Assembly (NCBI GenBank): GCA_963575745.1
Contig: CAUYUJ010006557.1
Span: 777,501 to 841,500, forward strand
DNA length: 64,000 nucleotides
Direction: 5' to 3'
From: Prorocentrum cordatum
Lineage: Eukaryota; Sar; Dinophyceae; Prorocentrales; Prorocentraceae
Shown: positions 10,861 through 20,390 of the stretch, in pieces
Numbering within the stretch: position 1 is the first letter of the stretch
Layout: every line of letters starts with the position of its first letter
Notes under the pieces: generated by a model
What the model was told of the DNA's origin: nothing
Database searches by the model: none
What the model saw: the letters and a program-made list of their open reading frames with translations, nothing else
Translations under genes and position numbers: made by a program

Positions 10861-12216
10861 GGTCTTGCAAGGCCTGCCCGACGCCAGCGCCTCCGCCTTG
10901 AGGAAGCGAGGGCGCCGCGGTCGCCGCTGCTGGCCGAGGATCTGGCCGATGCTGTCCTCGACCTCCTGGGCCCACTCCGAGACCTCGACGTCGACCTTCT
11001 CGAGCTCCGCGAGGTAGCGCACGTGCCGCGAATACCGAGCCGTGCTCTGCGCGCTCGTGCGGCGTAGACGCGCTTGCAGCTCGGCCAGGGGCATGCCCTC
11101 CATCGCCGTGGCGTGCGACGCCGCGGAGTGCCGCAGCTGGCACGGGATCATGTCGGGCGCACCCGGGACCAGCGACAGCCGACGTCGGAACTCGGCGCCG
11201 AAGGTCGCTGCGGTGAACGACCACAGGGGCAACCCAGCGGGCCGCGCCGCGCGGAGCAGCTTCAGGAAGCTCCCGCCGCCGCCACGCCAGGCCGCGCTCC
11301 GCAGCAGCACGCCCTCGTCCTGCGCGAGCGACTTGCTGCAGGCCGACCCCTCGATCGGGCACAGCAACAGCGCCCAGCGGGGCTCCGCGCCGCGGCCTGG
11401 GCCCACCAGCGTGTCGACCGTCATGCCGACGAGGTCGCTCGGGAGGCGGATCATCGCGTCCCACGCGAGCGCGACCGCCCCCGCCCACTCGAAGTCCCCC
11501 TCGAGCGCGGCGATCCCGATCATCGCCCACACGATCGGCTTCCCGACGGGCGTCATCGGAGTGCTCCTCGAGTGCACTCGAAAGCCAGAGAGCGCGGCCC
11601 GCGCCAGCGGAAGGCCGCCGTGCTTCGGCCGCGGCACGCACGGCAGCCTGTATTGCACGGACGCCAGCAGCCGCGAGCCCGTCTCCGCCAGCTCCCCGTC
11701 CCAGAACAGCTTGTCCAAGTAGGCCGCCAGGAGGGCGTCCAGGCGGTCCGCCGTGATGTCGTCCAGCGACGGCACGGCGGCCCAGGCCAGGAAGCTGGTC
11801 ACGTGGTTGTCGAAGCTGCGGATGGTGGCCTCCCGCACCTTGTGCCTCTGCAAGAAGGTCAGCCCATGCCGAGGGTCGTAGTTGGCTCCGCCGAACTTCG
11901 CAGCTCTGAGCTTCGCCCGATTGGCCTTCTGGCGTGCCAACTCGACGCGACCCGCCGCCTTCGACCGAGCTGGAGGCAGAGCTCCAGGCTTCGCGCTCGG
12001 AGGGGGTGTCTTGGTCTTCCCCGCCTTCAGAGGAGCGCGAGCTCGCTGCGGTCGTGGTGGCGGCGGCGGCCTCCTCCTCGGGGTCGCATAAGTCGTGTCG
12101 CCGACGGCGGAGCAGGCCGATCGGATCGTCGTAGTGGAGGCGCCGAGCCTTCTCGTCAGCGGCCGCCCGAGCGAGGCTAGCCCAGGCCGTGCCAACATTC
12201 CGCGGGTCGGCTGCAA
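10747..12216 (-). pseudogene. Tyrosine recombinase (integrase) of the YR retrotransposon
   Basis: This is an open frame of up to 489 codons. The recognisable protein starts near residue 55 (about 12050), with a basic linker and then an R-H-K-V-R-E-A-T-I-R-S-F core-binding-like region. Tyrosine-recombinase boxes are visible: M-I-R-L-P-S-D-L with Arg257 (position of the first catalytic Arg), C-Q-L-R-H-S-A-A-S-H with Arg362 and His363, and S-T-A-R-Y-S-R-H with Tyr395 as the likely nucleophile. In this group the enzyme joins a circular cDNA copy to the target. It lies one frame away from both the RT/RNase H part upstream and the methyltransferase-like part downstream, so at least two frame changes are needed to read it as one polyprotein. 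Its first codons belong to the overlap and are not real coding. Confidence 0.85.
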
Positions 12217-12240
12217 AGGGAGTCGGCTGGCCCGTCACGG

Positions 12241-14183
12241 TGCGTGAGCCTTTGTCTGAAGTGTTCCACTCTGAAGGTAGCCATCTCACGGCTACGGACA
12301 TATCGTGAATAATGCTGTAGCTGCACAACTCTCTGCAGGTCTGATTGATCAAAGGGGATGCGGAACGACCTTTTTCCACTCCCAGTACCAAAGAAAGGTT
12401 ATCATTAAGCATGAGGTGAAGATGACCCCGAGACCGCAAGGCCCGCATCTTGTGGCGCACGCCGAGCGCGAGGGCACGCCCCTCGAGCCTCAGGATGTTC
12501 TCCTCGCGGCACCAGCGGCCGAAGGTCACGTTCCGCCAGGCCTCCATCGGGAAGACGACGTCCGAGTCCACCGTGGCGAAAGACACCCCGTCGGACGGAG
12601 CCCCCGAGGTGTCGCGGGCGGCGAAGGCGAACTCCCGAGCGTGCAGGGCTCCCTCCACGTGGTAGCGCCACCGCTCGCGAACCCGAGCTGTCTCCAACAC
12701 CAGCTGCTGGCTGAGCTCCCGCTTGGTGACCCCGTAGCCGCCGTACAAGCTGCCCGCAGGGTCGAGGTCGCCCGTGCTAGCGTCGGTGGAGTAGACCGTC
12801 GAGTCCACGGGCCGCTTCGCGTCGTAGTAGGCGAAGGGCACGAGAGCGGCGGCGACTCGCAGCTCACGAATCACCTCGGGCCATATCCTCCAGCGGCTGT
12901 CACCCGCCTTCTTGATGAACCGATACGTCGACTGGAATATGCACAGGAGTGGTCGGCGGAGAAGGGCCGCCCAGTTGAAGTGCCCGACCAGGCTGGCCAG
13001 CTCCTTTCCCGTGGCGTAGCGCTGGGGCGCCTGGCACAGCAACGCCTGGCGGATCTTCCACATCCGCGACCGTCCCAGCGATATCCTTCCAGACTCTCTA
13101 TCGAAGATCAGACCTGTGAACTTCTGGTGATCGCTCGGCGGCTCCATCTCCTTGCACTGGAGGCCCGCCGCGTTGAACGCCCCGTACACCGTCTCCAGCT
13201 GCGAGACGACCGCGTCGTACTTGGAGCCGATCACGGCGACTCCGTCGACGTAGGCGGCGGCGACGGTCTCGCCCTCGAGGTCGGGAATCACCTTCCTCTC
13301 GTGGACGAGTCTGTGATCGCCGATGCCGACGGTCCTCAGCATACCCTCGACGGCGTGCTGGCAGAAGAACAGGCTCCAGTTCCAGCCCATGGGCAGCACC
13401 TTCAGACAAGGCGAACACCTGCGACCGACGATGCCGTCGAGAGTGCCGCTCGGCAGCACATTGGCCAGAGCACCGCGATCGATACTCGGGAGAATCATCA
13501 GCTCGCTCAGACCAGGCGGCGCAAGGAACCGATAGAAGGCTGCCTCGATGTCGCACTGACCGAGGAAGAGGCTGCTGTCGGCCCCGAGCCGCAGGCTCTG
13601 CCAGCTGCCCGCCGTCGGCAGCTCGGCGACGTCGGGGTCATAAAACATACGATTGACACGCCGGGTGTCCAGAACCATCCGCTGCTGGCCGCTCCCGTCC
13701 CGCTTGGCGACGAAGAACGGCGCGAGCGTGTGCTTGCGCTCGCTGGCGAATTCGATCATGCCCGCATTGAACAAGTCGTGCAAAAAAACTGGCGTAGAGC
13801 TTCGGCGAGCTCTTCAACCTGGCGTCGAAGTGAGGTGGTACATTAGCAAGCCACTCCTTACGAGGGCGCAAGAGATGCTTCTCCCAGTCCTGCCACAAGT
13901 CGCGCACGGACTCCGACAACAGGCAGGCGGGCTCGCACTTCCTGGAGTCCGAAGGCACCGCCACGCTCCCTTCGGTGAACAGAACCGCCTTCGCTGGGGA
14001 CATGTCGTACCCAGGAGAACAACCACGCAGCTCAGTGTAAGCCGCCGTGGGACTGACATCGGGAGGCCCGAACTCCAGCAGGTGGTCGTAGAGCGACTCG
14101 ATGCCAGTGAGCTGCGCCGCCGGTAACTTGTCGAACCCGTCGCCGCCCAGGCGCCCGTTGAGAAAATTGAGCGCCGCGACGAC
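12241..14183 (-). pseudogene. Reverse transcriptase-RNase H part of ORF2 (3' of the insertion)
   Basis: Coding resumes at 14183 with V-V-A-A-L-N-F-L-N-G, next to the transposon end. The first stretch (14183 to about 13790) then shifts frame in a run of seven T (minus strand; seven A at 13782-13788), after which the RT continues as L-H-D-L-F-N-A-G-M-I-E-F. RT motifs follow: V-L-D-T-R-R-V-N-R, Q-C-D-I-E-A-A-F (first Asp) and A-A-Y-V-D-G, where the usual second Asp of YxDD is Gly. RNase H residues are Y-S-T-D-A, L-R-L-E-G-R, L-N-D-N-L and N-T-S-D-K. A frame that stays open well past RNase H overlaps the recombinase. Interruption by the 20.5-kb insertion and the T7 frameshift make it nonfunctional as it stands. 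Confidence 0.9.
14176..14183 (+). repeat. Target-site duplication (left copy)
   Basis: GCGACGAC, identical to 34655-34662. On the coding strand of the retroelement it reads GTCGTCGC, part of the V-V-A codons of ORF2. Confidence 0.95.
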
Positions 14184-14204
14184 TGGGGAGGCACGAGTTT
14201 ACGG
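14184..14204 (+). repeat. Left terminal inverted repeat of the giant transposon
   Basis: A 21-bp end, TGGGGAGGCACG...TTTACGG, is the exact reverse complement of 34634-34654. Subterminal matches continue at 14221-14238, 14275-14281 and 14294-14302. Confidence 0.97.
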
Positions 14205-14239
14205 GAAACAGCCTGTCGTGCGTGGGGCACCTAGAAACT

Positions 14240-15563
14240 CGGGCCACGCAGCGTTTTTCCGCTAGAGACGGTATCACAAACATATTGGCCGCTTACAAAC
14301 GCCCAGCAACACAACGAATGCCTTTTTTTTCTGCTGAGTTAGCAATCGAAGAGCGCGCACCGACGCAACTTTCATTGCGACCGAACGCGCCAACGAGCGT
14401 TGAAACCGCAAGCGCGCGCCCGACCGAGTCAATCTCGCGCTGCAACGCGCGCGCCCGATCGGAACAGCAGGACGCAAGAGCACCGCGCAAAACGTCGAGC
14501 CTCAACCGAAGCGGACGCGCGAGTGCGCACCGAAGACACAGCATCGCGCCATTTCGCTCGAGCGCACGCCTTGACGACACACGGCACGACTACACGCGGG
14601 CACAGTTAGAGTCACGGCGCGTCGCGGCACGGCACTTGGGCACGGCACGCCGCGCTGTCGTTGTCGTCGTCCCCGTCGTCGCCGTCGCAATCCCTCCCCG
14701 CGTCGTCGGCGTCGACTTCCTCGTCCCCATCCTCCTCCTCCTCCTAACCCCGCATTCGCCCATCTTCCTCCTCCGTTTCATTTTACTCCTACTACTACTC
14801 CTACTCCTACTCTTCCGACTCCTACTCCTACTTTGCCCCCCATCTTCCTCTTACTCCTAGCTCCTCCTACTGCTCCTACTCCTACTCGTAATCCTTCCTC
14901 CATCCTACTCCTACTCATAACTCCTCCTCCATCTTCCTGCATCCATCCTCCTCCTCCATTTCTCCATGAGTATGTTCATTCCCCATATGGTCTTACCACC
15001 CTCCCATGGTCATCATCCTCATCTTCCCCTTCGCCTCCCTCCTCTTCCCTCAGCCCCGTTTCCGTCGTCAACCTCATCCGTCCCGTCACCGTCCTTATCG
15101 TCGTCATTGTTGTCGTTGTCCTCCTCCTCCTCCTCCTCCCGCTCCTCACCCTCCCCGTTGGCATCGCCATCCTACTCCTCCCGCCCCTTGTCCTCATCCT
15201 CGCGACACTGTGGAGTCAGACTTAAGCCCCCAAGACGCCCGCAAGAGACGGCAACAACCCGAACAAGGATCCCAAGAGGCTCCTGAACGGCCCCCTCAAA
15301 CACATCACATTGCAGCGAAGAGGTCCCCGAGAGGAACCCCCACGACACCCCACAGAGCATCCAAGATGGCCCAACCCAGACACGATGGCGTGAAGTGCCG
15401 AAGGCTTGTAAACATGAGAGTGCAGGTGCCACCCGAGCGAAGCTCAAACATAATAACAAGAACAGACTTGATGAGACAAAACTGTGGTTCTCCGCCTCTG
15501 GTGCGACACGTCTGGCTGGGTGTCGGGCTGGGCGTCGGGCTGGGCGCCGAGCTGGGCGTCGGC
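14240..15563. other. Left noncoding part of the giant transposon
   Basis: A GCGC-rich section (14340-14640) is followed by a pyrimidine-rich tract of TCC/ACTCCT and TCGTC units (about 14650-15190) and degenerate CCCAAGAGGCTCC-type repeats (15225-15385). The tract lies just downstream of the 755-aa gene on the minus strand and may be its 3' flank. No gene is seen. Confidence 0.6.
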
Positions 15564-17831
15564 TCACTCCACGAAGTATTTATCGAAGAGGGCCCCCCTC
15601 TCCGTCCACATGGCCCTGCCCGACTTCGACGCGAAGTGCGTCTGGTTACACAACCGAATGGCCCCACGGACATTCGCAGGAAGCGGCTCCACCAACTTCT
15701 CCGAGAAGATATTGGCCACGGCAGCGAAACCGTAGGCATCCTTAGACACGTCGTCGATCTGAGATTTGGCGGTCGCTCTCACGCGACCCTTGGGCTTGGA
15801 CTTGGCGTCGCCATCCTCGCCAGCCTTCGTGTCGGAAAGAATCGAGGCCATCGCGACGAGCGACCAGTACCAGCCAGCAGGCACGTAGACAACGTCGCCG
15901 TCGTACAGCATGATCGCGGAGCCCGCCTTCATGCACTCCACGCCCGATGGCGTCTGCTGGTGCGACTCGTAGTCGGCCACGGTGATTCCCATGTCGAGGA
16001 AGGACTTCATCTCCACCGCGTGGATCAGCAGAGGGCCCGCCGCCGCGTAGATGAGGCACGGGACGCCAGGCAGTGGCACATTCGCTGGGTGCATCCTCAT
16101 CGCATCCACCTTGGCGCCCACGATCCACATCTCGGCTCCCCTGGACTGTACATCCTTCGCGTCGAACGGCAAAATGGTATCCAACGCAGTAGGCCAACAA
16201 TCCGTCATCCTGCCGAGCGCCCCTGGCCAGTTCGCGTGGTTCCTGAGCTCGGCCGTCACGGACTCCACCTTGCTCTTCAGGAAGGTCTCGAAGCTTGGGC
16301 CGAACATGTTCATGATGTTGTGCCAGAGGGCGGTCTCCTGGCTGTCGACGGTGGCGTTGTCTTTCGTCCAGACCGCCACTTTGGTGGTATCGAACTGCAC
16401 CTCGATTGGGTTATCCTGGGTCCGCTCGCGCAGGGCAACCTTTGCAGGGCCTCCCTCGCCAACAACCTCGGCGGCAGTAGTAAGTATGTCGGCGAAGTGC
16501 TTGGCGAACGGAGCTGAGGCGCCCCCCTTGACCACAGCTTGGGACATCTTCTCCTTCTTCCACCTCCCAACCTGGTACATGGACCTCTCGTTGGATGTCG
16601 CCTTCTTGAGCTTGTGCTGCAAGTGATCTTGGAGGGCGACTGCCTTGGTTACCGCATCGGTCTTCTGCTTCAGCATGTTAGTGTAGGCATCTTGGAGCGC
16701 GGGCACCTGCTCCTTCTTGGCGTCAGGGATCTTGCTCCTCTCAGTCTTGCACGCGGCAACCACGCGCTGGAGGTCTTCCTGAACCGAGGCGAAGTCATGG
16801 GGCAGGTCTGTGAAGGTCAATTTCTTGTCCTGGACCTTCTGGTGAGCCGCCTCCAAATGCTTCAGGACCCCGATCCCCATCCGCTTCGAGCCGTCGAGCT
16901 CCTCGATGATGGCTTGGAGAGCGCTGTCAATCGCATCCTTCTCATCCAGAAAGGTCTTCTGGCCCATGGGCGGCGTGCGAGTGATGCCTTTCTGGCCCTG
17001 CGCCCCCGCTGGCGAGCTCATGGGAGTCGCTGAGCCCGACGAAGCCAAGTCTTCCTGGAGTCGCCTGACGTTGCCCTCCGTCAATGAAGGCCTCCTCGTC
17101 AAGGTGCTCGTTGCCCCCTTCGGGCGGTCCGCAATCGCGCTGGGGCCCGCATACCCTGCGGCCGCACCACGGCCGTAGCTGCATCCTGGGCCGTCCGCCA
17201 TGCGCTTCACACTACGGCACTCCACCCCCGCCAACTGCCGAGAGACTTCGGGGGCTTCGATTGCAATGCATGCCTCGCCCTTCGCGTTCGTCATCGGGTT
17301 CTCATCGTACTTGGTGTCCCAGTCGACGCTGGCCTCGTCTTCGTCCATGCCCCTCAAGCGCGCGTCCTTGTACTGCTGCTTGGTGTACTTCATCACATCG
17401 CTGAGGACAAGGTGTGCGCTGCGCTCGATCTCCTCGTTGTATGCGTCGATCTGCTGCGATAGCGTGTCCCTGGCGATGGCGCGGTCGTTGTGTGCCAGCG
17501 CTGTGTCGAATGACTGTAGACCTGCACGCCGCTGCTCGGGATCCGATGCCATGATGTCCAACTCGCGCCTGAGGCCGTTAGGCTTGCCCAAACAGATGCG
17601 AGTGCGAGCCCGAACTGGATTCCAACACGGCGAAGCGTGGAACGTGTAGCCGTGCCACTTCTTGATGTGGTCGGTTGGAGTGCAAGGCTGCAAGCATGCG
17701 AAGCACTGGGCGGGGCTCTGCGGCGAAGAGCGGGCCGACGCTGCGGCGGAGGACGCCCTCCTGCGTTGAGCTGGCGGTGGGAACGCCGCGCTCGAAGCTA
17801 CCTCCACGTCAGAGCCTCCACTGACCGACAT
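15564..17831 (-). CDS. Giant-transposon gene A: zinc-finger protein with cupin-like motif (755 aa)
   Basis: I chose the ATG at 17831 because it opens an M-S-V-S-G-G-S-D-V-E start and follows a pyrimidine/AG acceptor-like sequence. The frame stays open to an earlier ATG at 17930 (about 33 more residues). Near residues 43-69 is a Cys/His cluster C-F-A-C-L-Q-P-C, H, W-H, H-A-S-P-C that could bind zinc. The middle is Lys/Glu-rich and probably helical. Near residue 645 is D-G-D-V-V-Y-V-P-A-G-W-Y-W, which resembles the last strand of JmjC/cupin folds (G-D-x-x-x-V-P-x-G-W). I do not see a clear His-x-Asp iron-binding pair, so an oxygenase activity is not claimed. It lies alone within the transposon, about 12 kb from the other two genes and on the same strand. 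It could be cargo or an accessory protein of transposition. Confidence 0.75.
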   Translation of the reverse strand: MSVSGGSDVEVASSAAFPPPAQRRRASSAAASARSSPQSPAQCFACLQPCTPTDHIKKWHGYTFHASPCWNPVRARTRICLGKPNGLRRELDIMASDPEQRRAGLQSFDTALAHNDRAIARDTLSQQIDAYNEEIERSAHLVLSDVMKYTKQQYKDARLRGMDEDEASVDWDTKYDENPMTNAKGEACIAIEAPEVSRQLAGVECRSVKRMADGPGCSYGRGAAAGYAGPSAIADRPKGATSTLTRRPSLTEGNVRRLQEDLASSGSATPMSSPAGAQGQKGITRTPPMGQKTFLDEKDAIDSALQAIIEELDGSKRMGIGVLKHLEAAHQKVQDKKLTFTDLPHDFASVQEDLQRVVAACKTERSKIPDAKKEQVPALQDAYTNMLKQKTDAVTKAVALQDHLQHKLKKATSNERSMYQVGRWKKEKMSQAVVKGGASAPFAKHFADILTTAAEVVGEGGPAKVALRERTQDNPIEVQFDTTKVAVWTKDNATVDSQETALWHNIMNMFGPSFETFLKSKVESVTAELRNHANWPGALGRMTDCWPTALDTILPFDAKDVQSRGAEMWIVGAKVDAMRMHPANVPLPGVPCLIYAAAGPLLIHAVEMKSFLDMGITVADYESHQQTPSGVECMKAGSAIMLYDGDVVYVPAGWYWSLVAMASILSDTKAGEDGDAKSKPKGRVRATAKSQIDDVSKDAYGFAAVANIFSEKLVEPLPANVRGAIRLCNQTHFASKSGRAMWTERGALFDKYFVE

Positions 17832-17999
17832 GGCGCCCAACGCGCTGACAAGAACTGTGACCTGGGCAAGTGCACCAGCCTTGCAGCGCAAGATCTTAGG
17901 AACGAAATGATTCCGAGCCATAGCTGGCATACTGCACCAGACAACGATACAAAGGAGACAAGCCTGCAAAGGCTCTGTGGGAAACGAGAGCCTCCTTCA

Positions 18000-20390
18000 C
18001 GAGTATCTCTAAAATTGCTCGCCCTCTGACCCTAGAAGCTGACGGTCGGCCCGCGGACCCAACTGCGAAAATGCATTTCCAAGCTCTCACCGAACAGTTG
18101 CCGAGAAGGAACCTGCAGGGCCCCGACAAGGCCCAGGGGCAGATTTTGGAAACGGGGGCCGCGCGACACGGACGCGCCGCGATTTCTATCTACCCCTTGG
18201 GTCAGAAAGCAAGCGAAGGCACCGGGTGCATTCCACCGGACGAAAGGACTGCCGCTGCCAGAACGATCAGCACTCATCCACGAGAAGAAACTATTCACTC
18301 CTCGCGCTGCAAACACCCTGGCAGCGAGTATGGATCACTAAACCATCTAGAGCGAGCGTGTACACACACAGAAGGACAGGCGCCTGCAACTTCATCACGC
18401 ACCTGCCAGAACAACGTTGCATTCCCCAGATGGTTCGCCGTTTGCAAGTGACGGCGGAAGCAACGCAGGACGTGGGCAACCGTCTACATGGATTCCCCGT
18501 CGAGCACTTACTGAGTGGCCCATTTGAACCCCGAAAGCCCCGTGCAGACCTCCCCAGACACCCCATTACACGCGAACGAATGGTACGTTTCAGGGTTTGG
18601 TTTTGGGTGCGTGCGCATGTGGGGTACTCTCGTTGAATGCTTGAGTGCCACACGGACATTACAATAACCCGCGGGGCGCGTCAGTGCGACATGCGCACAG
18701 CGCGCCAGCATCCTACACAATGTGTTAGCATGTAGTGTTGACGCTGAAGTGATTAGCTGACTAAATTTCTCAGGGGCTGCAGAGCCCTAGCACGCGCAAG
18801 TGGGTAGGATGCGCGCGCGACAGTCGACCTGTGCATCCGTGTTTCAGCGGCACCGCGTTGCGCTGCGATGTCGTACTCACGCGCGCTACGCGCGCAACAA
18901 AAAAGCTGTTCCATCACGCGCGTGGCGGTTCTGATGTGTGCCCACGACGCGGACAACGCAGGGCCGCTGGGGCGCGCCCATCCAATGTGGCGGCGCTCCT
19001 TGTTCGCACTGCTGAATTCAACGCGCGACGTGCAGTTGGCACGCGCGCTTGCGTGCCTGCAATCGCGCTCTGGCGTGGCGCGCGCTGCACTCCGCTTGGC
19101 CACCCCCAGCGCAGCGCGACTAGTCTGCTAACCAAAAGCGGCGAGCGCAGAGGGTGCTTCTTCATATTCCAACCCAGCATGTCGGTGACCGCACGCGTGC
19201 GATGCAGCACCCGCCATGCCCGCGTCGACGCGAACGCGCGCATGGGTCGGGGGGGGCATCACGGGCCCCCTGCGCTCCGCCATGGGATGGGGCACCCGTG
19301 CACAACGTGCATGTTTGGAAGTCCACGTGGTCCGCAACAGCGAGGGTGGAGAAGTGCGTTTTCTAGAAAACGCGCGGGCGTTCTCCTGTGTCTCTCTCAA
19401 CGCCATGCTCTGCCAAGGCCGACGGGCGCGCCCGCGCGAGCGCGGGCGTACGCGTGCGCCGCGATGATCTGTGCGCCGTGGTATAAGCGTTCGTGAGCCG
19501 AGTTGTGATATGGAGAACCAGGGCGCAGCGCGTTCGGGCGCCACTTGGCCATTGACGACCAACGTCGCAACGCACCCATCCTGCCCGAGCCGAGCCCACC
19601 GTGCGAGCGCCGACGCGCGCATTTGCGCGCGCGCGATCTCGCGCGCGTCCCATGTAGATTGCGCCGCGCAATGGCCGCGTGCGAGCCCAGCGCTAAGGTG
19701 GATGAGCCTGCGGTGCGCGCGAGCGGCCCATGAAGCTCGCATGCCATCGCTGAGCTCGGTGCGCGTCCTACCCCTGGTGGCGAGCCCCCCCCGCCCCCCG
19801 CTCGCGACGCCGCGCAATGCCAGACGCGCGCGCTCTCGCGCGCGGCGCGCGGCGCCAGTCGCTGAAAGTGAGCGCGCCGTACCGCGCATGGAGGAGTAGC
19901 GCAATCCTTGCCATGAGCACATATGGTGGCCAATCGGGCATTGCATCTGTTTGGATCTGCCAAGGCACCGAATCCGCAGACAGGCTTCGTTGCGCTTCAA
20001 CGCGCGCGCGAGCGCTCGCATCGAACCCCAAGCGTTGTCTAACGCGCACCAGGTTGGCCGTGCCTTTCGACGCTAAGCGGCGGACGTTGGCGGCGACTTG
20101 TCCACGCACTGTCAGCGAACAGCGTCGCGTTTGACCATCAGCTGCAACGAAGTCGCGCTGTTCCTGCCTCAAAAGATGCATTCGGCGGCGGCCCGACCGT
20201 TCGCCTATCATGTTCCAGCGCTGGCGACGTTCACGCCAAGAGCCGAGCTGGCCTCTACCAGCGCGACTCATCACAGTCAGTTGCCTCGGACAACTCAATT
20301 TCAGGACCAGACCAGGAAGGATCCACCGACGCCATGGCGTTGGTCCCTAATGTTGTCCGTTAGCTCAAATTGAATTTCTGAATTGCCAAA
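18000..20390. other. GCGC-rich noncoding DNA in the giant transposon
   Basis: Upstream of gene A (minus strand), this stretch is rich in GCGCGC with no convincing coding frame. Long frames appear in both directions but have Arg/Ala-rich, patternless translations. It blends into the first satellite array at about 20390. Confidence 0.6.

Noticed and set aside
10232-13783. Single 1,183-residue protein in one frame
   Set aside because: The frame is open throughout, but its middle third is the out-of-frame shadow of the recombinase; only the RT/RNase H part and the C-terminal part are real coding in that frame.
14650-15225. Plus-strand poly-Leu/Ser/Pro membrane-like frames
   Set aside because: Translation of a TCC/ACTCCT pyrimidine tract.
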